Positions 15,282 through 20,414 of a stretch of 20,414 bases of DNA are shown in pieces. Source of the stretch: an uncultured Ruminococcus sp. GTDB lineage: Bacteria; Bacillota; Clostridia; Oscillospirales; Acutalibacteraceae. Under the pieces are notes generated by a model. That model worked only from the letters and a program-made list of their open reading frames with translations. It had not been told where the DNA came from and searched no databases. Position 1 is the stretch's first letter; every line of letters starts with the position of its first letter. The translations under genes and the position numbers were made by a program. The stretch spans positions 1 to 20,414 of the forward strand of contig CACYDZ010000224.1 of the NCBI GenBank assembly GCA_902773265.1, in the 5' to 3' direction.

Positions 15282-15353
15282 GTCACCTGAGTTAATTCAC
15301 GAAGCATATGTGATAGCTTGCTGATTTTCGTTATTATTTATAGGAGATGTATT

Positions 15354-15725
15354 ATGATGAATTGTACTATTGGTGAGGCTCTCGTAAGGTTAGATAAACT
15401 GATTGACTGTATGATGTGTGATGAAGTGCATGATATTTGTGTAAAAGTCAACACTGTTACTCCCGAAAAAACCATGTCATCGTATGAACAGAAAACAGAC
15501 AGACTTGTTACAGAATTGAGTAAAAATCTTGATAATCCGTCCCACTGTAAAAGATTACTGGCTTCACAAAGTCCTGAAATGATTTTTACCTTGTTTATGC
15601 GGTATAATCTTCTGACTTACACTTTAATCAACAAAAATCAGAATTTTTCCGCTGAAGTTCCTGCCGACAGCAAAGAATTTTTTGTCACCATGCTGAATGA
15701 TTTGTGGAAATTGTCCTTACAGTAA
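15354..15725 (+). CDS. Hypothetical protein, 123 aa
   Basis: I do not recognise this protein. It is predicted soluble and mostly helical, with no signal peptide or membrane segment. The N-terminus (NCTIGEALVRLDKLIDCMMCDEVHD) holds most of its cysteines, in a pattern that is not a clear metal site. A charged middle (SSYEQKTDRLVTELSKNLDNPSHCKRLL) follows, with a hydrophobic helical stretch (EMIFTLFMRYNLLTYTLI) and the end VTMLNDLWKLSLQ. The tandem ATGs at 15354/15357 follow AGGAGATG. A promoter with an extended -10 lies upstream and a strong terminator downstream, so it is a genuine monocistronic gene. Composition matches its neighbours. Confidence 0.8.
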   Translation: MMNCTIGEALVRLDKLIDCMMCDEVHDICVKVNTVTPEKTMSSYEQKTDRLVTELSKNLDNPSHCKRLLASQSPEMIFTLFMRYNLLTYTLINKNQNFSAEVPADSKEFFVTMLNDLWKLSLQ

Positions 15726-15764
15726 TTTATATGACTTTTGTCTAAGCTGTAACTGTAATTGTAG

Positions 15765-15805
15765 AAAAAGGCTGTCGCAGAATGAAAATTGCAACAGCCT
15801 TTTTT
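15765..15805 (+). terminator. Strong intrinsic terminator of the 123-aa gene
   Basis: AAAAAGGCTGTCGCA (15765-15779) pairs with TGCAACAGCCTTTTT (15790-15804) with one mismatch. The run TTTTTT follows the GC-rich part. It lies 40 nt after the stop codon. Confidence 0.92.
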
Positions 15806-15892
15806 CTTATCATATTATTTATGTTCTATCAATCTTCTTAAAGAATGTATATTTCTCTTTTATCACCTGAAAAAAAGTATAGTTTACCAGCT

Positions 15893-16000
15893 CTCTCAAA
15901 TCAATTTGGGAGTTAAAGGGCTGTCGCCCTTTAAAATCCCGCCCAAAGGCTCCGCCTTTGGAATCCGCCACTTTTTGAAAAAAGTGGACAAAAACTTTTA
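15893..16000 (+). repeat. Three-hairpin intergenic repeat, copy 3
   Basis: A (TTAAAGGGC-TGTC-GCCCTTTAA, 15913-15934), B (CCAAAGGC-TCC-GCCTTTGG, 15943-15961) and C (CCACTTTTTGAAAAAAGTGG, 15968-15987) are followed by ACAAAAACTTTT. An extra 8-bp hairpin (CTCTCAAA-TCAA-TTTGGGAG, 15893-15912) abuts the left end. It lies between convergent genes ending at 15725 and 16023. The rest of this 297-nt gap holds the terminator above and AT-rich sequence without a gene. Confidence 0.88.
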
Positions 16001-16022
16001 ATTTTCATAGCTCAACCATTCT

Positions 16023-17690
16023 TTATGATTTTTTACTGTCAATCGTACTTTTTATCTTGTCGAAAGTCACACCGTATTTTTCAGCAATATCTTTGGCATA
16101 ACTTAATCCTTGTGGAGGGTTGATGAACACTTTAAAAGAACGCTCTCTGTTTTCGACACCTGTTACCATGCTCTCTATTTTGGAGTTTCCGTCTACCGCT
16201 GTATTCATATTGCCGACATTTGCCGCTAATTCGTGCATATGTGTATTGAAAATACATCTTACCCCTAAATATCTCATGGCTTTGATAACATCTGTAGCAA
16301 TATATATTCCCTCTGTAACATTGGTTGTGGCAAGACTTTCGTTGAGTAAAATCAGGCTTTTTGATGTTGCTGTGGCAAAAATTTCCGCAAGTCTGGAGGA
16401 TTCTTCTCCCAGTCTGCCCAAATCGACTGTTTCATTTTCATCAGCAGGAAAATGTGTATAGATGTTGTCGCAAGGGCTTAACTGTAAACGGCTGCACGGT
16501 ACATAAATTCCGCACTGTGCCATCAATACCGCTATTCCTAAGGCTTGTGTAATCGTTGTTTTACCACCACGATTTGGTCCTGTCAGAATGAAAATTCTTC
16601 CTGTATCGTCATCAAAATCTAACTTGTTGGTTACAATGTGCATATCTTCTCCTGATACGGATTTAATCGCAAGTTTCAGATTGTAGATATCTTCAGCATG
16701 AATTTCACGGTTGTCTACGGGTAATATTTCAGCTTTACAAAGCGGTAAACCTTTCGCTTTCACCTTTTCAATAAATTCCGCCCATCTCACATAGAAAATA
16801 ATCTCGGGAATAAGGGATACAAATGTATAACCATTGACATTGACATGCTTTTTCAGTACATCTTTGATGTTGCGAACAATCCTGTCAAGAATTTCTGTCA
16901 CAACCTGTTTCATGCTGTCCGAAAGACGGTCAGCTCCTGTGGGCGTATCATCATAAGCCATTTTATACTCCTTGGTTGACGCAGGGTGAAAAGATTTTAA
17001 ATTGGCATAGTCATTTCCTGGCTGTATCTCCGCTTCTTTTTTGGTTGCCACCATAGAATTCATAAAGCGTTTCAATAATCCGCTGTCGGTAAATTCCCTT
17101 CCGTTGAGTGACAATATGCCTGCTCTGACAGGGCGTAACATATCATCAAGATTAATTCCTATGGTGACGCTGTGTAACTGTCTTGCTTTTTTGAAAAGGT
17201 CATTGATATCTTGCTGTAACGGTTCAAATGCTCCGTCCTCATAAATTTCTGTTACCAGTCTTTTCAGGGTCTTTAAACCGTCCGAATGAACTTCTGTTTT
17301 TTCAAGCGTACTCTTCAATGCCTTGACACAATCAATATAACTGTTGATTTCTCTCATTCGGTTGATAAGCTGCCAGAGTGAACTGGCATCTGTATCTTTT
17401 TTGAATTTATCAATTTCACGCAATTCTGAAAGTTTTGCCAGCAGTTCTGTAAGGCTTGTACGCAGCTGCGGTAAATTTAAAAAATCTTCAAAAATGTCAC
17501 AACGGTACTTTATCAGTTCTTCGTTACATTCTATCTGTGTAAGCATTTGTTTGATGGTATTCTGTTCAAAACCATCCTCTGTGAGATTTTCTATTATGTA
17601 ATCAACAGATAAATCATTGATTGCTTCACTGTTCATACTCAATGGTGATTTTTGGTAATCCATCGGATAAAACAAACTGAAATTTTTCAT
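16023..17690 (-). CDS. MutS-like ATPase lacking the mismatch-recognition domains
   Basis: A 555-aa protein with a helical MutS core/lever-like region (about 30-340) and a C-terminal MutS-type ABC ATPase. Walker A is GPNRGGKTT (371-379). The signature region GRLGEESSRLAEIF is at 435-448, Walker B-like LILLNES at 446-452, and the H-loop FNTHMHEL at 481-488. It lacks the N-terminal MutS domain I with the Phe-x-Glu mismatch wedge, and also lacks the Smr nuclease of MutS2. It is therefore not a standard repair MutS. In Walker B the usual Asp-Glu is Asn450-Glu451. ATG 17690 follows GGAGGG at good spacing; the longer frame to 17744 covers the promoter. Its true role (DNA or RNA structure binding, or another function) cannot be read from the sequence. 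It appears monocistronic. Confidence 0.85.
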   Translation of the reverse strand: MKNFSLFYPMDYQKSPLSMNSEAINDLSVDYIIENLTEDGFEQNTIKQMLTQIECNEELIKYRCDIFEDFLNLPQLRTSLTELLAKLSELREIDKFKKDTDASSLWQLINRMREINSYIDCVKALKSTLEKTEVHSDGLKTLKRLVTEIYEDGAFEPLQQDINDLFKKARQLHSVTIGINLDDMLRPVRAGILSLNGREFTDSGLLKRFMNSMVATKKEAEIQPGNDYANLKSFHPASTKEYKMAYDDTPTGADRLSDSMKQVVTEILDRIVRNIKDVLKKHVNVNGYTFVSLIPEIIFYVRWAEFIEKVKAKGLPLCKAEILPVDNREIHAEDIYNLKLAIKSVSGEDMHIVTNKLDFDDDTGRIFILTGPNRGGKTTITQALGIAVLMAQCGIYVPCSRLQLSPCDNIYTHFPADENETVDLGRLGEESSRLAEIFATATSKSLILLNESLATTNVTEGIYIATDVIKAMRYLGVRCIFNTHMHELAANVGNMNTAVDGNSKIESMVTGVENRERSFKVFINPPQGLSYAKDIAEKYGVTFDKIKSTIDSKKS

Positions 17691-17724
17691 AAAATCCCTC
17701 CACTTTTTATATAAGTATGTTGTT

Positions 17725-17752
17725 ATTTTACCATAAATAGACAATTATACAA
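17725..17752 (-). promoter_or_regulatory. Promoter of the MutS-like gene
   Basis: Minus-strand TTGTAT (17752-17747), a 16-nt spacer and TAAAAT (17730-17725) preceded by TGG (extended -10). It sits about 35 nt before the start codon. Confidence 0.55.
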
Positions 17753-17785
17753 CATCTATTTTATGAATAAAATGTGAATTATATA

Positions 17786-17818
17786 GCGTATTCCGAAAGA
17801 GTTTTTTTCAGAATACGC
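17786..17818 (-). terminator. Probable terminator of the small membrane protein gene
   Basis: GCGTATTC/GAATACGC (8 bp), one mismatch, then GAAA/TTTC with a 7-nt loop. It lies just past the stop at 17826. The T-run on the minus strand is poor (TATATAATTC), so confidence is moderate. Confidence 0.55.
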
Positions 17819-17825
17819 CTGGATT

Positions 17826-18164
17826 TTATGCAGAAAACTGCTTTGCAAATGCTGAAACAGTCATATATTCCACAAAAGAATATTCTTCACAAAGATTTAA
17901 AATAACCGTTTTTTCTTCTTCCGTACAACCGTAATCTACACAGACTATTTTTTCCCATCGGTTCTTTCCCATTATTTCACATCTTTCTGCACTGCTTCGG
18001 ATTATCTGCTCTACATTTTCACAGCCTTTATTTACGGGAATGACAATGTAGATTTCTTTGTCATACTTATTTCGTAATAAGAATATTAGTATGCTCTTGT
18101 ATATGTAGAGGATTCCAAATGATGAAAGTAATATTACAATAAATTCTCTCAGATTTTCTGCCAT
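17826..18164 (-). CDS. Small single-pass membrane protein with a partial GT-A-like domain
   Basis: A 112-aa protein. An N-terminal hydrophobic helix (about 9-33, FIVILLSSFGILYIYKSILIF) is followed by basic residues. A short cytosolic part then resembles the first half of a GT2/GT-A fold: YIVIPVNKGCENVEQIIRSSAERC, then KIVCVDYGCTEEEKTVILNLCEEY, where VDYGCTEEE echoes the VDDGSTD of glycosyltransferases. The catalytic second half is missing, so enzymatic activity is doubtful. Function unknown. ATG 18164 has GAGG 8 nt upstream; the GTG at 18173 lies inside that ribosome site. It is divergent from the DUF1540 gene. Confidence 0.75.
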   Translation of the reverse strand: MAENLREFIVILLSSFGILYIYKSILIFLLRNKYDKEIYIVIPVNKGCENVEQIIRSSAERCEIMGKNRWEKIVCVDYGCTEEEKTVILNLCEEYSFVEYMTVSAFAKQFSA

Positions 18165-18181
18165 ATTAACCACCTCGTTTA

Positions 18182-18208
18182 TACAATATGTTGTTTTTTA
18201 TTTTAAGT
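18182..18208 (-). promoter_or_regulatory. Possible sigma-K/E-like promoter of the small membrane protein gene
   Basis: Minus-strand AC (18208-18207), a 16-nt spacer and CATATTGTA (18190-18182) fit the sigma-K pattern AC-N16/17-CATAnnnTA. The predicted start falls almost on the ribosome site, giving a leader of only about 10 nt. That weakens the call. Confidence 0.25.
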
Positions 18209-18240
18209 GCATAACTTTCTTCTTTTCGGAACATACTATA
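18209..18240 (+). promoter_or_regulatory. Sigma-K/E-like promoter of the DUF1540 gene
   Basis: GCATAAC (18209-18215), a 16-nt spacer and CATACTATA (18232-18240) fit the mother-cell consensus AC-N16/17-CATAnnnTA (sigma-K), and loosely sigma-E CATACAnT. The start near 18247 leaves a leader of about 43 nt with AAAGGGG. No sigma-A -10 or -35 pair is evident. Confidence 0.5.
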
Positions 18241-18289
18241 AATGACGATAAAGTCAAATCTAAATGAATGATTAAAGGGGATTTTTATT

Positions 18290-18457
18290 ATGCACAACTC
18301 TTATGCTAACGAATGTATCAAATGTACCGTCACACAGTGTAAACATCATTGCGATATCAAAAACAACTGTTCTCTTAACTGTATTCAGGTAGGCACTCAC
18401 GAAAACAATCCGGAAATGGAACAGTGTACAGACTGTATGTCCTTTGAGAAAAAGTAA
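18290..18457 (+). CDS. DUF1540-type cysteine-rich small protein
   Basis: A 55-aa protein with eight cysteines (9, 12, 17, 21, 27, 31, 46, 49), read directly from the sequence. It starts MHNSYANECIKCTVTQCKHH; a middle CSLNCIQVGTHENNP and an end QCTDCMSF follow. This is the DUF1540 pattern common in spore-forming Clostridia, whose function is unknown; the CxxC-like pairs suggest metal binding. ATG 18290 follows AAAGGGG at good spacing. The upstream promoter looks like a mother-cell sigma site, which would place the protein in sporulation, but that is inference. Confidence 0.88.
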   Translation: MHNSYANECIKCTVTQCKHHCDIKNNCSLNCIQVGTHENNPEMEQCTDCMSFEKK

Positions 18458-18521
18458 CACGGAATTTTAACCACAAGTTATAAAAAAATTTAAATATTTT
18501 TTATTTTTTTCAAAAAAGGTA

Positions 18522-18550
18522 TTGACAAAACAGAAAATTCAGATTATAAT
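18522..18550 (+). promoter_or_regulatory. Perfect consensus sigma-A promoter with upstream A/T tracts
   Basis: TTGACA (18522-18527), exactly 17 nt, TATAAT (18545-18550). The 40 nt upstream are alternating A- and T-tracts resembling an UP element. It is the strongest promoter seen in the window and is followed by a structured non-coding stretch, not a start codon. Confidence 0.9.
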
Positions 18551-18556
18551 AATAGC

Positions 18557-18662
18557 GTAGTCAAGAGTACTACAGATTAACATTAGCTTACAACTTACAA
18601 TTAACCCTAATACACTATCTGGATAATTCCCTCAGCATTGCTGGGGGAATTATTCATTTTCA
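18557..18662 (+). ncRNA. Candidate small RNA of about 100 nt
   Basis: The predicted transcript from the perfect promoter has no useful ORF. It can fold into three elements: a 5' hairpin GTAGT-(7)-ACTAC (18557-18573); a nested stem CAGAT/ATCTG (18573-18577 with 18617-18621) enclosing ATTAG/CTAAT (18582-18586 with 18607-18611); and a strong 3' hairpin of about 15-16 bp (18621-18636 with 18640-18655, loop ATT), followed by ATTTTC. The last resembles an intrinsic terminator with a modest T-run. It matches no RNA family I recognise. It could alternatively be a leader of dpaA with an attenuator. The remainder of the 299-nt gap (18458-18521) is AT-rich. Confidence 0.5.
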
Positions 18663-18700
18663 TATAAAAAACTTCTTTTGCTGTACACAAATCGGATAAG

Positions 18701-18708
18701 CATACATA
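18701..18708 (+). promoter_or_regulatory. Possible mother-cell -10 element for dpaAB
   Basis: CATACATA resembles the sigma-E -10 CATACAnT (the last base differs), about 48 nt before the dpaA ATG. A matching -35 is not clear. Mother-cell control of dpaAB is established in Bacillus (sigma-K). Confidence 0.35.
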
Positions 18709-18756
18709 TTATGTAATAACCGTATTACAAATAAGAAAACAGAGAGGTACTGCAAA

Positions 18757-19617
18757 ATGAAATCAGAAACTTTTGGAATTATCGGCGGAGATAAACGCCA
18801 GCTCGCTGTGGCAAATGCCATCAGAACCGACGGATACAGAGTATATACCAGCTGCTTTGAAAAAATCAATATTTCTGACAATGTACAGTCTTGGGAAGAT
18901 ACCGCATTGTGCAGTGATATCATCATCTTCCCCCTGCCACTGACAAAAGACGGCAAAACTTTGAATACACCGTTTTCAGACAGGAAAATCGTGATGAATG
19001 AAGAATTTGCCGGACATTTCAGAGGTAAGAAAGTGTTTTGTCCCACAAAAGACAGACTGTTAAAAACCGCTCGTAAATGGCAGGATATTCAGGTATATGA
19101 TTTTCTCGACAGAGAAGAAATGCAGGTATGCAATGCCGTTCCTACCGCAGAAGGGGCAATCGAAATCGCTATCAGAGAATACAGCGGTACAATCAACGGG
19201 TCAAGATGTCTTGTCACGGGTTACGGTCGTATCGGAAAAGTACTGGCTCAGATGTTGAAAGGTCTTGGAGCAGAAGTCTATGTTTCGGCAAGACGGAAAG
19301 AGTCGCTTGCATGGATAAAACTTGGCGGATATAATGCCGTAGAACACGGGCGTATCATCGACAGCGGAGAATTTGATATTATTTTTAATACGGTTCCGTC
19401 ATTGATACTGGATTCTAAAATTATGGCTAAGATTGCCGTTAATGCACTGATTATTGATTTAGCTTCGGGTTTGGGCGGTGTCGACTTTGAAAGTGCCAAA
19501 AGAATGGGTATTCCAACCGTTCACGCACTCTCCTTACCTGGAAAAGTCGCACCTAAAACCTCAGGAGAAATTATCAAAAATACGATTTTTAATATTCTTG
19601 AGGAGGAAACTATGTGA
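18757..19617 (+). CDS. dpaA: Dipicolinate synthase subunit A
   Basis: With DpaB, converts dihydroxytetrahydrodipicolinate to dipicolinic acid in the mother cell, the compound that with Ca2+ fills the spore core. The 286-aa protein has a short N-terminal Rossmann region (FGIIGGDKRQLAVANAI, 6-22), the DpaA-typical SDIIIFPLPLTKDGKTLNTPF, and a central NAD(P)-binding domain LVTGYGRIGKVLAQMLKGLGA (GxGxxG at 155-160, given to mark the motif). It ends with IIDLASGLGGVDFESAK and ALSLPGKVAPKTSGEII. ATG 18757 follows GAGAGG. It overlaps dpaB by 4 nt (GTGA), a tightly coupled operon. Confidence 0.97.
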   Translation: MKSETFGIIGGDKRQLAVANAIRTDGYRVYTSCFEKINISDNVQSWEDTALCSDIIIFPLPLTKDGKTLNTPFSDRKIVMNEEFAGHFRGKKVFCPTKDRLLKTARKWQDIQVYDFLDREEMQVCNAVPTAEGAIEIAIREYSGTINGSRCLVTGYGRIGKVLAQMLKGLGAEVYVSARRKESLAWIKLGGYNAVEHGRIIDSGEFDIIFNTVPSLILDSKIMAKIAVNALIIDLASGLGGVDFESAKRMGIPTVHALSLPGKVAPKTSGEIIKNTIFNILEEETM

Positions 19618-20186
19618 ACAGTAAAAGAATTGCTTTTGCCTTATGCGGTTCGTACTGTACTTTCAGTAAAGCCATACCGCAGATGGAAAAGCTCAAAGAA
19701 CAAGGTTATGATATCATACCCATTATGTCACAAAATGCCTCGTCCACTGATACAAGATTTGGAACAGCTAAGGAATTTTTGGATAAACTGGAAAACATTT
19801 CCCAGAAAAAAGTTATCAGGACAATCAAAGATGCCGAACCGCTCGGCCCTGAAAATATGTGTGATGCTTTGGTGATTGCTCCCTGTACAGGCAACACTTT
19901 GGCTAAATTGTCAAACGGTGTCATAGATACCAGCGTGACAATGAGCTGCAAGTCTTTGTTAAGAGTGGGAAAACCTGTTGTTATTGCCCTTGCCTCTAAT
20001 GACGCTCTGGGAATTTCGGCACAGAATTTAGGAAAAGTCATGAATTTTAAAAATCTTTATCTCGTACCCATGCAACAGGACGATATTATTAAAAAACCTA
20101 ATTCTCTTGTAGCGGATTTCGATAAGGTAATTCCTACATTGGAAAAAGCATTGGAACACCAACAAATAAGACCACTGTTTATTTGA
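19614..20186 (+). CDS. dpaB: Dipicolinate synthase subunit B (flavoprotein)
   Basis: Flavoprotein-fold partner of DpaA. The 190-aa protein has the phosphopantothenoylcysteine decarboxylase/UbiX-like layout: IAFALCGSYCTFSKAIPQM at the N-terminus, then IIPIMSQNAS, ALVIAPCTGNTLAKLSNGV, SCKSLLRVGKPVVIALASND, and NLYLVPMQQDDIIKKPNSLV near the end. Length matches SpoVFB. The GTG start at 19614 lies 7-8 nt after GAGGAGG and overlaps the dpaA stop (GTGA), so translation is coupled. The hairpin repeat begins 2 nt after the stop codon and could act as the operon's transcript end. Confidence 0.97.
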   Translation: MNSKRIAFALCGSYCTFSKAIPQMEKLKEQGYDIIPIMSQNASSTDTRFGTAKEFLDKLENISQKKVIRTIKDAEPLGPENMCDALVIAPCTGNTLAKLSNGVIDTSVTMSCKSLLRVGKPVVIALASNDALGISAQNLGKVMNFKNLYLVPMQQDDIIKKPNSLVADFDKVIPTLEKALEHQQIRPLFI

Positions 20187-20188
20187 GT

Positions 20189-20413
20189 TTAAGGGCTGCC
20201 GCCCTTAAAAATTCTGCTGAGGGGCTGCCGCCCCTCAACCCCGCCCACTTTTTTGAAAAAAAGTGGACAAAAAACTTTCAAGGCTCACTTCGTTCGGATT
20301 GATTATCAAGCGTTCAGCGATGACAATTAAAAGTTTTGTCCACTTTTTCAAAAGTGGTAGGGGTCAAGGGGACAAAGTCCCCTTGTGGGATTTTTAAGGG
20401 CAACGCCCTTAAA
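20189..20413. repeat. Three-hairpin repeat, inverted pair (copies 4 and 5)
   Basis: The left unit (plus) is A (TTTAAGGGC-TGCC-GCCCTTAAA, 20189-20210), B (GAGGGGC-TGCC-GCCCCTC, 20220-20237), C (CCAC(T)6-G-(A)7GTGG, 20246-20267) and tail ACAAAAAACTTT. The right unit (minus) mirrors it: AAAAGTTTTGT, C (20340-20357), B (CAAGGGGAC-AAA-GTCCCCTTG, 20365-20385) and A (20393-20413). About 50 nt of other sequence separate the units. The whole is a 225-nt near-palindromic element without an ORF of note. It begins right after the dpaB stop and may continue past the window edge. Confidence 0.9.
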
Positions 20414-20414
20414 C

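Noticed and set aside
18272..18460. Minus-strand frame opposite the DUF1540 gene
   Set aside because: The plus-strand cysteine-rich frame has a ribosome site and family pattern; the antisense frame has neither.
1706..20413. The recurrent hairpin sequences as a CRISPR array or as ordinary terminators
   Set aside because: The units are far apart, not separated by regular spacers, and carry three hairpins each with no consistent T-run; they fit a dispersed repeat better.

Overview
The window looks like the chromosome of an anaerobic, endospore-forming, low-GC Bacillota, most likely Oscillospiraceae/Ruminococcaceae. This is inferred from gene content and AT-rich composition, not from a marker gene. 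The evidence is a SpoIIGA/sigma-E pair, dipicolinate synthase DpaAB, a DnaD-like/DnaI-like helicase-loading pair, long-form HPF, TmcAL, and a cysteine-rich DUF1540-type protein. Twenty-one protein genes are supported. No rRNA, tRNA, CRISPR array, prophage or insertion sequence with a transposase was seen.

Layout. At 71-1649 (-) lie spoIIGA and sigE, probably followed by a further gene just outside the left edge. Cca (1917-3266, +) is divergent from them. It converges on a replication pair (DnaI-like loader and DnaD-domain protein, 3289-5453, -) across a bidirectional terminator. YigZ and ribosomal protein L31 follow (-). A cell-envelope cluster at 6589-9509 (-) encodes a GtrA flippase-like protein, a GT-C membrane glycosyltransferase and a YwqG/DUF1963 protein. 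Acetate kinase (-) and TmcAL (+) are divergent, with overlapping promoters. TcdA (-) and HPF (+) are divergent around a perfect palindrome. A THUMP-type RNA methyltransferase and an unknown 123-aa protein follow (+). A MutS-like ATPase lacking the mismatch-recognition part is at 16023-17690 (-). A small membrane protein (-) and a DUF1540 protein (+) are divergent, and dpaA-dpaB (+) closes the window.

Themes. Sporulation is represented by spoIIGA-sigE, dpaAB and possibly the DUF1540 gene, which has a sigma-K/E-like promoter. RNA maturation and translation are represented by cca, tmcAL, tcdA, the THUMP methylase, rpmE and hpf. TmcAL consumes acetate, the product of its divergent neighbour AckA.

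The most unusual non-coding content is a family of intergenic repeats built from three successive hairpins. Five units are present at four loci. Stem bases change between copies but stay complementary, which is a covariation signature. Two loci are composites of inverted units. One lies in the 5' leader of cca and is open in frame with it. Other notable points are apparent ATC and ATA start codons for spoIIGA and cca, and a perfect consensus promoter with A/T tracts upstream that appears to drive an undescribed RNA of about 100 nt before dpaA.
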